This document shows, piece by piece, positions 19,785 through 28,676 of a DNA stretch of 64,000 nt. The stretch covers positions 23,202 to 87,201 of the forward strand of contig JAGXSV010000075.1 of NCBI GenBank assembly GCA_018333605.1, read 5' to 3'. The position numbers and the translations under genes were made by a program. The stretch is from Hydrogenophaga sp. GTDB taxonomy: Bacteria; Pseudomonadota; Gammaproteobacteria; Burkholderiales; Burkholderiaceae_C. Position 1 is the first letter of the stretch. Each line of letters begins with the position of its first letter. Below the pieces are notes generated by a model that was not told where the DNA came from, did not search any database, and worked only from the letters and a program-made list of their open reading frames with translations.

Positions 19785-20261
19785 TCAGCCAGTCTTTTTC
19801 AGCGTCTTGACGGCCTTGAGAACCTCCTCCACGTGGCCGGGTACTTTGAGTCCACGCCATTCTTGGGCGAGAACGCCGTCGGGGCCGATCAGAAAGGTGC
19901 TGCGCTCAATGCCTTTGACTTTCTTGCCGTACATGATCTTGTTTTTGACCACGCCGAACATGTGGCACATTTTCTCTTCGGTGTCGGCGATCAGCTCGAA
20001 CGGAAGTTCAAGCTTGGTTTTGAAATCGTCATGGGACTTCATGTTGTCGCGCGACACGCCGAACACCTGGGCGCCAGCCTTGACAAAATCTTTGTATTTG
20101 TCACGGAACTGCATGGCCTCGGTGGTACAGCCCGGGGTGTTGTCCTTGGGATAAAAGTACAAAACCACCGTTTGCCCAAGGTGCGTTTGGTTGCTGACCT
20201 TGATGCCACCGGTGGCCTGCGATTCAAATTCGGGAATGGGTTTATTGACAACGACTGCCAT
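19785..20261 (-). CDS. bcp: Thioredoxin-dependent peroxiredoxin of the Bcp/PrxQ family
   Basis: A 158 aa cytoplasmic peroxidase that reduces hydroperoxides. Peroxidatic Cys45 is in FYPKDNTPGCTTEAMQFRD. The second Cys five residues later in E. coli Bcp is replaced by Met (TTEAM). The only other Cys is C99 (EEKMCHMFGV), which is not at an E. coli-like resolving position, so a 1-Cys mechanism or an alternative resolving residue is likely. It is the promoter-distal neighbour of the Mth938-like gene on the same strand, separated by about 260 bases. Confidence 0.95.
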   Translation of the reverse strand: MAVVVNKPIPEFESQATGGIKVSNQTHLGQTVVLYFYPKDNTPGCTTEAMQFRDKYKDFVKAGAQVFGVSRDNMKSHDDFKTKLELPFELIADTEEKMCHMFGVVKNKIMYGKKVKGIERSTFLIGPDGVLAQEWRGLKVPGHVEEVLKAVKTLKKTG

Positions 20262-20519
20262 ACTGCGTGGACCCCTGACGTAAGTTGGTGGTGATTCGTT
20301 GGCTTCCGCTCGGCTTCACAGGCTCCCGCTAGCAGCTGAGGCGCACGGGAGGCAGGCCAGGAAACAATTGGCTATTTTAACCCCGAACCGGCTTTTTGGG
20401 ACAGCCCCGGTGTCCCGGGCGCCCAAGTGGACCTTCGCTGCACACGTGCACCGGCACCACGGTGCGGTAGGTGGCAGCGCCCGGCTTTGGTTCGCACGTC
20501 CCTTGCGCGCCCGCCGCCC

Positions 20520-20900
20520 TCAGTTTTCCATTAGCAGGGCGGCGACCACACGCCGGCCTTCGCTCGCCAGAATGTTGTATGTGCGGCAGGCTGCGGCGGT
20601 GTCCATGGTTTCAACACCGATGCGCTGGGCGATGAGGCCGCTCAGCAGCGCGGGCGGTACAAAACGAAGTTTTGAACCACTGCCGAAAATCACCAACTCC
20701 GGAGCTTCGGGCATGGCGCTGGTCAGCGTTGAAAAATGTGCGACGGTGAGGTCCTCGAAACGGGAGCAAGGCCAATGCGCCAACTGGCCGGATGACGTGA
20801 GCACCAGACTCTGCGTGTGGCGCTGGCCATTGACAGCGATCCAGCCCTCACCATAGGCGGTAATGGACCGGGTATCCACATTGTCGGCGTGTAGTTTCAT
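20520..20900 (-). CDS. Mth938-like domain (DUF498) protein
   Basis: A 126 aa protein from ATG 20900 (MKLHADNVDTRSI); the track start at 20963 is less likely. The family pattern ELVIFGSGSKLRFVPPALL and a C-terminal helix ending in LASEGRRVVAALL are clear. The function of this family is poorly known, and it is related to human NDUFAF3. No operon partner is evident; bcp lies downstream on the same strand. Confidence 0.87.
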   Translation of the reverse strand: MKLHADNVDTRSITAYGEGWIAVNGQRHTQSLVLTSSGQLAHWPCSRFEDLTVAHFSTLTSAMPEAPELVIFGSGSKLRFVPPALLSGLIAQRIGVETMDTAAACRTYNILASEGRRVVAALLMEN

Positions 20901-21088
20901 AGCGTGGTGTTTCGGCGACTGGCGCAAGCCTTGCGAGGGAGCGGCAGGCTGTTGCTGGTGCACAGACGCTGTGCAGAATTGTGGTCAAATTGCAGGTTTT
21001 CCCTGCTGCCGACACGTACTATAACGCCCGGCTAACCCACACAGAGTGGGTGTGCCGCTTGACCCTCTGACTCCCCTTGGGAGGAACT

Positions 21089-22315
21089 TTGAAAACCATC
21101 CAGAAATCCGCCAAGCTTGCCAACGTCTGCTACGACATTCGGGGGCCCATCATGGACGCGGCCCGTCAGATGGAGGAAGAGGGTCACAAAATCATCAAGC
21201 TGAACATCGGCAACCTGGCTGTGTTTGGTTTTGATGCGCCTGAAGAAATTCAGCAGGACATGATTCGAAACCTGCCGAACTCGGCGGGTTATTCGGACAG
21301 CAAAGGCATATTTGCGGCGCGCAAGGCGGTGATGCATGAGACCCAAAAGCAGGGCGTCAAGGGCGTGACGCTGGATGACATTTACCTGGGCAACGGTGCG
21401 AGCGAGCTGATTGTGATGGCTACCAATGCCTTGCTGGACGACGGCGATGAGTTGTTGCTGCCTTCACCCGACTATCCCCTCTGGACGGCCGCCGTGAGCC
21501 TGTCGGGCGGTACGCCGGTGCATTACCGGTGCGACGAATCCAACGGGTGGATGCCCGACCTGGACGACATTCGCCGGAAGATCACCCCGGCCACCAAAGG
21601 TATCGTGGTGATCAACCCCAACAACCCCACCGGAGCGCTGTACTCCGACGCGCTGCTCAAGTCCATCGTCGAACTGGCTCGGCAACACGGACTGGTGATT
21701 TTTGCCGACGAGGTGTACGACAAGGTGCTGTACGACGGTGTCAAGCACACCGCGATGGCAAGTCTGTCGGAGGACGTGCTGACGCTGACCTTTAACTCGT
21801 TGTCGAAGAGCTACCGTTCTTGTGGTTACCGGGCTGGCTGGCTGGTGGTGTCTGGCGATAAAAAGCCCGCCAGGGATTACATCGAGGGTCTGAACATGCT
21901 CTCGAACATGCGCCTGTGCGCCAACGTGCCGGGGCAGTGGGCCATTCAGACAGCCCTGGGCGGTTACCAGAGCATCAACGACCTGGTGTGTGAGGGGGGA
22001 CGTCTGCGGCGCCAGCGCGATCTGGCTTATGAGTTGATCACCGCCATTCCGGGGGTGAGTTGCGTCAAGCCCACGGCGGCGCTCTACATGTTTCCGCGGC
22101 TCGATCCCCAGATGTACCCGGTCGAGGACGACCAGCAACTGTTCCTCGAACTGTTGCAGGAAACCCGCGTGATGCTGGTGCAGGGCTCGGGCTTCAATTT
22201 CCCTGACAACCAGCATTTCCGCATTGTGTTTTTGCCGCACGAGGACGATCTGCGTGAGGCCATTGGCCGCGTGGCGAAGTTTTTTGAAGGTTGGCGCAAA
22301 CGCCACGGCAGCTGA
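21089..22315 (+). CDS. alaA: Glutamate-pyruvate aminotransferase (AlaA-like)
   Basis: A 408 aa fold-type I PLP enzyme making alanine from pyruvate and glutamate. NPNNPTGALYS, DEVYDKVLYDG and the PLP-Lys segment SLSKSYRSCGYRAGW are present. No ATG lies near the N-terminus. TTG 21089 with a GGGAGGAAC ribosome site five bases upstream gives LKTIQKSAKLANVCYDIRGP, which fits AlaA; the TTG at 21077 overlaps that ribosome site. It is followed closely by hom and thrC, forming an aspartate/pyruvate-family amino acid cluster. Confidence 0.92.
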   Translation: MKTIQKSAKLANVCYDIRGPIMDAARQMEEEGHKIIKLNIGNLAVFGFDAPEEIQQDMIRNLPNSAGYSDSKGIFAARKAVMHETQKQGVKGVTLDDIYLGNGASELIVMATNALLDDGDELLLPSPDYPLWTAAVSLSGGTPVHYRCDESNGWMPDLDDIRRKITPATKGIVVINPNNPTGALYSDALLKSIVELARQHGLVIFADEVYDKVLYDGVKHTAMASLSEDVLTLTFNSLSKSYRSCGYRAGWLVVSGDKKPARDYIEGLNMLSNMRLCANVPGQWAIQTALGGYQSINDLVCEGGRLRRQRDLAYELITAIPGVSCVKPTAALYMFPRLDPQMYPVEDDQQLFLELLQETRVMLVQGSGFNFPDNQHFRIVFLPHEDDLREAIGRVAKFFEGWRKRHGS

Positions 22316-22338
22316 TTTATCTGAATCCCATTCAAGCA

Positions 22339-23670
22339 ATGACCGATATGAAACCAATTCAAGTGGGCCTTCTGGGCATAGGCACCGTGGGCAGCGGCAC
22401 GTTCAACGTGCTCAAGCGCAACCAGGAAGAAATCAAGCGCCGCGCCGGTCGCGGCATTGAAATCACGATGGTGGCCGATCTGGATATGGCTCGAGCGCAT
22501 TCTCTGGTGGGGCCTGGTGTGCAGGTGGTGAACGACGCTCGTGCCGTTATTGCCAACCCCGATATCGACATCGTCATTGAATTGATTGGTGGCTATGGCA
22601 TTGCCAAGGCGCTGGTGCTTGAAGCCATTGCCGCTGGCAAGCACGTGGTCACGGCCAACAAAGCGCTGCTGGCCGTGCATGGCACCGAAATCTTTGCCGC
22701 AGCTTCGGCCAGGGGTGTGATGGTGGCGTTCGAAGCGGCTGTGGCCGGTGGCATCCCCATCATCAAGGCGTTGCGCGAAGGTCTCACGGCCAACAGCATT
22801 CAGTGGATCGCCGGCATCATCAATGGCACCACCAACTTCATCTTGTCCGAGATGCGCGACAAGGGTTTGGACTTTGACGTGGTGCTGAAAGAGGCCCAGC
22901 GGCTGGGTTATGCCGAAGCGGACCCAACGTTTGACATCGAAGGCGTGGACGCAGCGCACAAGGTGACGCTCATGAGCGCCATTGCTTTTGGCATTCCGGT
23001 GCAATTTGACAAGGCGTATGTGGAAGGCATCACCAAGCTCGGCGCCGCCGACATCAAATACGCGGAACAGCTGGGCTACCGCATCAAGCTGCTGGGCATC
23101 ACCAAGCGCACAGCCCAAGGTATTGAGTTGCGTGTGCACCCCAGTCTGGTGCCCACCAAGCGCCTTATTGCGAATGTGGAAGGTGCCATGAATGCGGTGG
23201 TGGTGCAGGGCGATGCCGTGGGCACCACGTTGTACTATGGCAAGGGTGCCGGCAGCGAACCCACGGCCAGCGCCGTCATCGCCGACCTGGTCGACATCAC
23301 CCGACTGCACACCGCCGACCCGCACCACCGCGTGCCGCACCTGGCCTTCCAGCCCGATGCCATGAGCGACTTGTCCGTGCTGCCCATGAGCGAGGTGGTG
23401 ACAAGCTACTACCTGCGCCTGCGCGTGACGGACGAAGCTGGTGTGCTGGCAAAGGTGACGGGTCTGTTGGCAGACGCTGGCATCAGCATCGACGCAGTGT
23501 TGCAGCGCGAGGCCGATGAAATCGGTGGCGAGGGTTCGACCCAGACCGACGTCATCATCCTCACCCACGACACCCGCGAAGGCACGCTGGACGCCGTGCT
23601 GGCGCAAATGCAGGCGCTTCCTTCGGTGCTGGCGCCGATCACGCGCATCCGCAAAGAAGAGTTGAACTGA
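22339..23670 (+). CDS. hom: Homoserine dehydrogenase
   Basis: A 443 aa NAD(P)H-dependent enzyme reducing aspartate semialdehyde to homoserine for threonine and methionine. The N-terminal Rossmann motif is GLLGIGTVGSGTFNVL, the catalytic domain contains AGIINGTTNFILSEM, and a C-terminal ACT domain (about 355-435, LRVTDEAGVLAKVTGLLADAG) probably gives threonine feedback control. ATG 22339 or ATG 22348 is the start; the track start at 22291 overlaps alaA. thrC follows. Confidence 0.96.
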   Translation: MTDMKPIQVGLLGIGTVGSGTFNVLKRNQEEIKRRAGRGIEITMVADLDMARAHSLVGPGVQVVNDARAVIANPDIDIVIELIGGYGIAKALVLEAIAAGKHVVTANKALLAVHGTEIFAAASARGVMVAFEAAVAGGIPIIKALREGLTANSIQWIAGIINGTTNFILSEMRDKGLDFDVVLKEAQRLGYAEADPTFDIEGVDAAHKVTLMSAIAFGIPVQFDKAYVEGITKLGAADIKYAEQLGYRIKLLGITKRTAQGIELRVHPSLVPTKRLIANVEGAMNAVVVQGDAVGTTLYYGKGAGSEPTASAVIADLVDITRLHTADPHHRVPHLAFQPDAMSDLSVLPMSEVVTSYYLRLRVTDEAGVLAKVTGLLADAGISIDAVLQREADEIGGEGSTQTDVIILTHDTREGTLDAVLAQMQALPSVLAPITRIRKEELN

Positions 23671-23797
23671 TCCCGCGTCGCCTGTGGCGCCACCCTTATG
23701 GGCCGATGCCTGTGGCCCGGCGAAGCCGGTTCCACGGCATTCTGGGAGCGCTCCCTCTCCGTCGGTGCGTTTCTGTTGATGTATCTGGAACACTGCC

Positions 23798-25309
23798 ATG
23801 CTGTACCTCTCCACCCGCGGTCACCCTGACCGCAAACGTTTCTGCGAAATCCTGCTGGAGGGCTTGGCGCCCGATGGCGGCTTGTATCTGCCCGAGCGCT
23901 ACCCGCAGGTTGATGCAGCCATGCTCGCGCGCTGGCGGGATGCGTTCAATGGCGGCGAGCCCGGTGGCTACGCTGCGCTGGCGTTTGAGGTGCTGTCGCT
24001 CTACATCGATGACATTCCGCCGGCCGACCTGAAGGCGCTTTGCGAAAAGACTTACACGGCGGCGGTGTATGGCACAGCGGCCATCGTGCCCTTGAAAAAG
24101 CTGGAGGAAGGCTTTTATCTCGAAGCGCTGTCCAACGGCCCTACGCTCGCCTTCAAGGACATGGCGATGCAACTGCTGGGCAACCTGTTCGAATACGAAC
24201 TGGCACGGCGCGGCGAAGAGCTCAATATCTTGGGTGCTACCAGCGGTGACACTGGCAGTGCGGCCGAATACGCCATGCGCGGCAAGAAAGGCGTCCGCGT
24301 TTTCATGCTCAGCCCGCACGGCCGCATGAGCCCGTTTCAGCAGGCGCAGATGTTCAGCCTGATGGACGAAAACATCCACAACATTGCCATTGAAGGCGTG
24401 TTTGACGACTGTCAGGACATTGTCAAAAATGTCAGCAACGACCTGGATTTCAAGCGTGGCCACAAGATTGGCACCGTCAATTCGATCAATTGGGCGCGCC
24501 TGCTGGCGCAGGTCGTTTACTACTTCGCCGGCTATTTCCAGGCAACAACCGATGCCACATCGCGCGCTTCGCTGCCCCCCGAGGGGGCCGATTCGTCTTG
24601 GGGTGGCCCGGCAGCTAATCGGCATTTGCCCCGGGTGAGCTTCACGGTGCCCAGCGGCAACTTTGGCAACGTCTGCGCTGGCCATGTGGCGCGCCAGATG
24701 GGCCTGCCGATTCAGACGCTGGTGGTGGCGACCAATGAAAACGATGTGTTGGACGAGTTTTTTCGCACCGGTGTTTACCGCGTGCGGGCGAGTGCCGACA
24801 CGTTTGAAACCTCCAGCCCCTCAATGGACATTTCCAAAGCCAGTAATTTTGAGCGCTTTGTGTTCGATCTGCTGGGTCGAGACGGTGCCCGTGTTAAAGC
24901 CCTCTTTGGCGACGCACTGCACAAGTCCGGGCGTTTTGAGCTGGGTACCGATGCGGTTTTTGCCCAGGCCACCAGCCGCTACGGTTTTGTCAGTGGCAAG
25001 AGTTCGCACGCCGACCGCCTGGCCACGATCAAGGAGACCTTTGAGCGTTACAACATCATGATCGACACCCACACAGCCGACGGTGTGAAAGTGGCGCGGG
25101 AGCATCTGCAGCCGGGTGTGCCCATGATCGTGCTGGAGACGGCGTTGCCGATCAAGTTCGCCGAAACCATCGTTGAAGCCCTGGGCCGCCAGCCCGATCG
25201 CCCAGCCCGCTTCAACGGTATTGAAGACCTGCCCAAGCGCGTGCGGGTCATGCCCGCCGACACCGCTGCCGTGCAGGCCTACATCGTTGAGCATTGTCCC
25301 GCCGCATGA
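23798..25309 (+). CDS. thrC: Threonine synthase with an in-frame repeat-derived insert
   Basis: A 503 aa PLP enzyme converting O-phosphohomoserine to threonine. The start MLYLSTRGHPDRKRFCEILLEG and the PLP-Lys segment GPTLAFKDMAMQLLG are typical. Between QATT and VSFTVPSGNFGNV, about 28 residues (ATSRASLPPEGADSSWGG) are encoded by a palindromic repeat-like DNA element, making the protein longer than the approximately 470-480 aa I expect for betaproteobacterial homologues. The frame is intact and the motifs on both sides are normal, so the enzyme is probably active. Its stop overlaps the mobB start by ATGA. Confidence 0.95.
   Translation: MLYLSTRGHPDRKRFCEILLEGLAPDGGLYLPERYPQVDAAMLARWRDAFNGGEPGGYAALAFEVLSLYIDDIPPADLKALCEKTYTAAVYGTAAIVPLKKLEEGFYLEALSNGPTLAFKDMAMQLLGNLFEYELARRGEELNILGATSGDTGSAAEYAMRGKKGVRVFMLSPHGRMSPFQQAQMFSLMDENIHNIAIEGVFDDCQDIVKNVSNDLDFKRGHKIGTVNSINWARLLAQVVYYFAGYFQATTDATSRASLPPEGADSSWGGPAANRHLPRVSFTVPSGNFGNVCAGHVARQMGLPIQTLVVATNENDVLDEFFRTGVYRVRASADTFETSSPSMDISKASNFERFVFDLLGRDGARVKALFGDALHKSGRFELGTDAVFAQATSRYGFVSGKSSHADRLATIKETFERYNIMIDTHTADGVKVAREHLQPGVPMIVLETALPIKFAETIVEALGRQPDRPARFNGIEDLPKRVRVMPADTAAVQAYIVEHCPAA
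24549..24634. repeat. REP-like palindromic element inserted in thrC
   Basis: The core TTCGCTGCCCCCCGAGGGGG contains a GCCCCC-CGA-GGGGGC hairpin followed by TTGGGGTGGCCCGGC. Elements of this look are common between genes in Comamonadaceae genomes, from my general knowledge. Here it lies in frame inside a coding region. I see no second copy in the window. Confidence 0.6.
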
Positions 25310-25842
25310 AGGTCGTCGGCTTTGCGGGCTTCTCGGGTTCGGGCAAGACCACGCTGGTTGAGCAGCTGATTCCGGCACTCAAGTTTCGTGGCCTGCGTGT
25401 CTCGGTGGTCAAGCACGCCCACCACCAGTTCGACATTGACCACCCCGGCAAAGACACCTGGCGCCACCGCGAAGCCGGGGCCTTTGAGGTGGTGGCGGCA
25501 TCGCCAAACCGGCTGGTGCTGATGCGCGAGTTTGAGCAGCCTGCTGAACTCAAGGTGCACCAACTGATTGCCGAGCTGTACGACGGTGTGGACTGGGTGC
25601 TGGTTGAAGGGTTCAAAGACAGCGATTTGCACAAGATTGAGATCTGGCGCGAGGCCAGTGGCAAGCCCGCTCGCTATCCCGACGATCCTTTCATTGCCGC
25701 CATTGCGACCGACAGCCCAGCAGCCTTGCCCGTACCAACCGGGCGCCCGGTACTGGATTTGAACCAGCCAGATGACGTCGCGGCCTGGTTGGTCGAAAAT
25801 GGTCAACGATTCGATTACAGCCCAGAGATCTACGCGCCATGA
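25306..25842 (+). CDS. mobB: Molybdopterin-guanine dinucleotide biosynthesis protein MobB
   Basis: A 178 aa P-loop GTPase adapter of MobA in guanine dinucleotide attachment to molybdenum cofactor. Walker A GFSGSGKTTLVEQLIPAL is at the N-terminus, and VEGFKDSDLHKIEIWR is the family motif. It overlaps thrC by ATGA and moeA by ATGA, so the block is translationally coupled. Confidence 0.95.
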   Translation: MKVVGFAGFSGSGKTTLVEQLIPALKFRGLRVSVVKHAHHQFDIDHPGKDTWRHREAGAFEVVAASPNRLVLMREFEQPAELKVHQLIAELYDGVDWVLVEGFKDSDLHKIEIWREASGKPARYPDDPFIAAIATDSPAALPVPTGRPVLDLNQPDDVAAWLVENGQRFDYSPEIYAP

Positions 25843-27119
25843 CCGTCCACAAGCCAGCAGCCCGAGCCCCTTTGATGTCGCTGGACGATGCACTGGCCAG
25901 CTTGCTGGGTCGCGTGGCACCGCTCAGCGCCTCGGAAAACGTGGCCACCTTTGAGGCCGATCGCCGCGTGCTGGCGCAAGACCTGGTTTCTGCGCTGCAA
26001 GTCCCGCCGAACGACAACTCGTCCATGGACGGTTATGCGGTACGCCGTGCCGACGTGACCGCCCCAGGCGTGGTGTTGTCCGTGTCGCAGCGCATTGCCG
26101 CAGGTCATGTGGCCGAACCGCTGCGCCCGGGCACCTGCGCCCGCATTTTCACTGGTGCGCCCATGCCCGAAGGCGCCGATGCGGTGGTGATGCAAGAAGA
26201 CACGCAAGATGTGGGTGGCGACATCCATGGTGTGCACATCAACGCTGTGCCCCAGCCGGGCCAGTGGGTGCGTCGGGCGGGAGAAGACGTGACGCGTGGC
26301 GCCGTGGTGCTGTCTCGCGGCGAGAGGCTGTCGCCCGCTGGCCTGGGTTTGGCTGCCAGCCTGGGCTTGGCTCACGTGCCTGTGGTGGTGCGGCCCCGCG
26401 TAGCGCTGTTTTCAACCGGCGACGAGCTGGTGATGCCGGGCGAGGTCCCGCCACAGGACATGAAGCCTGGTGCCATTTACAACTCCAACCGCTTTTTCTT
26501 GCGCGCGTTGCTGCAGCGTCTGGGCTGTGAGGTGAGCGATCTGGGCATCGTGCCCGATCGCCTCGAAGCCACGCTGGCGGCACTTAAAACGGCGGCGGAT
26601 CACCACGACCTGATTCTGACCAGCGGTGGTGTTTCCGTGGGTGAAGAGGACCACATCAAGCCGGCCGTGCAGCAGCTCGGCAGCCTGGATCTGTGGCAGA
26701 TCGGCATGAAGCCGGGCAAGCCGTTTGCCTACGGGAGCGTGAACCGTGACGCCGGTGCGGGCGCCAGTGCTGCGCAGCCTTGCCATTTCATCGGCTTGCC
26801 CGGCAACCCGGTGTCAAGTTTTGTGACCTTTGTGTTGCTGGTGCGGCCATTTTTACTCAAGCTGCAAGGTGCCCAGACTCCCCGTTTGAAGCCCGTGATG
26901 CTGCCGGCCCATTTCACAGTGGCCCGAGCCGACAAGCGCCGCGAATTTTTGCGCGTGCGTCGCAACGCTGACGGTGGTCTGGACCTCTTTCCCAACCAGA
27001 GTTCGGGTGTTTTGACCTCTGCCGTGTGGGGTGACGGACTGGTGGACAACCCGGCCGGCGCCACCATCGGCTACGGCGATCGGGTGCCTTATCTTTCTTT
27101 TGGAGAGTTGCTTGCATGA
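25839..27119 (+). CDS. moeA: Molybdopterin molybdenumtransferase MoeA
   Basis: A 426 aa enzyme that inserts molybdate into adenylylated molybdopterin. NDNSSMDGYAVR near the N-terminus, GDELV and TSGGVSVGEEDHIKP in the MPT-binding domain, and LPGNPVSSFVTF before the C-terminal domain are all family marks. It overlaps mobB and moaD by four bases each. Confidence 0.96.
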   Translation: MTVHKPAARAPLMSLDDALASLLGRVAPLSASENVATFEADRRVLAQDLVSALQVPPNDNSSMDGYAVRRADVTAPGVVLSVSQRIAAGHVAEPLRPGTCARIFTGAPMPEGADAVVMQEDTQDVGGDIHGVHINAVPQPGQWVRRAGEDVTRGAVVLSRGERLSPAGLGLAASLGLAHVPVVVRPRVALFSTGDELVMPGEVPPQDMKPGAIYNSNRFFLRALLQRLGCEVSDLGIVPDRLEATLAALKTAADHHDLILTSGGVSVGEEDHIKPAVQQLGSLDLWQIGMKPGKPFAYGSVNRDAGAGASAAQPCHFIGLPGNPVSSFVTFVLLVRPFLLKLQGAQTPRLKPVMLPAHFTVARADKRREFLRVRRNADGGLDLFPNQSSGVLTSAVWGDGLVDNPAGATIGYGDRVPYLSFGELLA

Positions 27120-27367
27120 TTATCAAACTTCGCTATTTCGCTTCCATTCGTGAGTCCATCGGTACCGGCAGCGAGTCGGCTGATACCAAGGCAGCCACCT
27201 TGGGCGCGCTGCGTGAGGAGTTGATTGCACGAGGTGGCGCGTATGCCGAATCGCTGGCCCGTGGTCGCGCGGTGCGGTTGGCTTTGAACCAGACCATGAG
27301 CGATGAGGGCGCTGCCCTCATCGATGGCGCCGAAGTGGGGTTTTTCCCACCCGTCACGGGAGGCTGA
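27116..27367 (+). CDS. moaD: Molybdopterin synthase sulfur-carrier subunit MoaD
   Basis: An 83 aa ubiquitin-fold protein. The C-terminus is PVTGG, the Gly-Gly tail that carries the thiocarboxylate sulfur into MoaE. It overlaps moeA by ATGA and is two bases from moaE. Confidence 0.95.
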   Translation: MIIKLRYFASIRESIGTGSESADTKAATLGALREELIARGGAYAESLARGRAVRLALNQTMSDEGAALIDGAEVGFFPPVTGG

Positions 27368-27369
27368 AC

Positions 27370-27843
27370 ATGGCAGCGCGCGTCATCATCCAGACCGAAG
27401 ACTTCGACCTGAGCACCGAGGTGCACCGTGTGCGCGAGCAGGACAGGCGCGTAGGTGCCGTGTGCAGTTTCATCGGTACCGTGCGTGACCGCAACGACGG
27501 GCAGAGCATCAGCACGATGGAGCTGGAGCATTACCCCGGCATGACCGAAAAAAGCATCGAGGCCATGATCGATGAAGCCTTCAAGCGCTTCGATATTTAC
27601 GCGGCTCGCGTAGTCCACCGCGTGGGCCTGCTGCAACCGATGGACCAGATCGTGCTGGTGGCGGTGAGCTCGGCGCACCGCAGAGAGAGTTTCCAGGCCT
27701 GCGAATTCCTGATGGACTACCTGAAGACCCAGGCACCGTTCTGGAAAAAGGAGCAGACACCCGACGGTGCCCGCTGGGTCGATGCGCGCGTGAGCGACGA
27801 CGCGGCGCTGGCCAGGTGGGGCATTGAGGCCCGCAACGCCTGA
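27370..27843 (+). CDS. moaE: Molybdopterin synthase catalytic subunit MoaE
   Basis: A 157 aa enzyme that dithiolates precursor Z using MoaD thiocarboxylate. Conserved LEHYPGMTEKSIEAM, VHRVGLLQPMDQIVLVAV, SSAHRRESFQACEFLMDYLK and FWKKE are seen. It is the last intact gene of the molybdenum-cofactor block; a broken GNAT reading frame overlaps its stop codon. Confidence 0.96.
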   Translation: MAARVIIQTEDFDLSTEVHRVREQDRRVGAVCSFIGTVRDRNDGQSISTMELEHYPGMTEKSIEAMIDEAFKRFDIYAARVVHRVGLLQPMDQIVLVAVSSAHRRESFQACEFLMDYLKTQAPFWKKEQTPDGARWVDARVSDDAALARWGIEARNA

Positions 27844-28631
27844 ACGACGGTTCCCAGCCGCCGACGACCCTGTCGGACGCCGACATCGAAGCCATCGAGC
27901 GTGCCACACTGCAGGCCGTGGCAGCCGATCAGGCGCACGAACAGGCAGGCTGGTTGTTGCCGGTGGACATTGGCACCGTGGGCCGTGCCCGCAGCGCGGT
28001 GCCCCTGAGCCATGAGTCGGTGAATCCGGTGGTGCTGGATGCCATCGTCCGGGCGTACCGGCGCCATGGGTTCCCACCGGCCTTCCGGTTGCCCGACCTG
28101 CCCGCGTTCGAGCGCCTTCACGGCTGGCTGGCAGGCATGGGCTTCGTGCGCGAGCAGCCCACCCTGACCCAGTGAGGGCGCGTGAGCGACTTGCAGGCGG
28201 TGCACCCCGGGCCGGCGGCGGACCTGGCCGATGCGCCCAATGCGCAAGGGATGGCGATGTTTCTCGGCGCGGGGCTGGACCCGGTGGACGGTGTCAGTCG
28301 GGCCGGTTCGCTTGCACGCGCCACCGGCCCGCGCTACGCCAGTGTGTGCGACATCGACGAGACGGGCGAGATGCTGGCCTGCGGCGCGGCCTCGTTCAGC
28401 CATGGCTGGCTCGGCGGGCATGGCATGCGCACCGCCGTCCAACCAGTGGGGACGGGGCCTGGCCGCGCGGCGGCTGCGCACCATGGCGCTGGAGGCGATG
28501 CGCCGCGGCATCGGGCGGTGTTCCTGCAGGTGGATGCCCACAACGCACCGGTGCTGGCGCTGTACCGGCGCGCCGGTTTTCAGATCGCCTGGCCCGACGC
28601 CTACTGGCAGCTGCCTGCGGGTACGGCCTGA
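27840..28631 (+). pseudogene. Broken GNAT-family acetyltransferase
   Basis: Frame 27840-28631 reads as one protein if four lesions are ignored. No normal start overlaps the moaE stop: the frame opens at CTG 27840, and GTG 27918 is the only later candidate. An in-frame TGA at 28173 interrupts between REQPTLTQ and VSDLQAV. An extra base near 28441 moves the GNAT core (QWGRGLAARRLRTMALEAM) into the next frame. A missing base near 28512 restores it for VFLQVDAHNAPVLALYRRAGF, the acetyl-CoA-binding end of the fold. The two indels compensate each other about 70 bases apart. The protein family is clear, and function is probably lost unless these are sequencing errors. Confidence 0.75.
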
Positions 28632-28676
28632 GCCCGCCGCCAGGGCGTCACCGGCGCGAGATCGACCGCCTGCGTC

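Noticed and set aside
22084-23814. 576-codon minus-strand ORF opposite alaA/hom
   Set aside because: Antisense to two intact biosynthetic genes with clear motifs.
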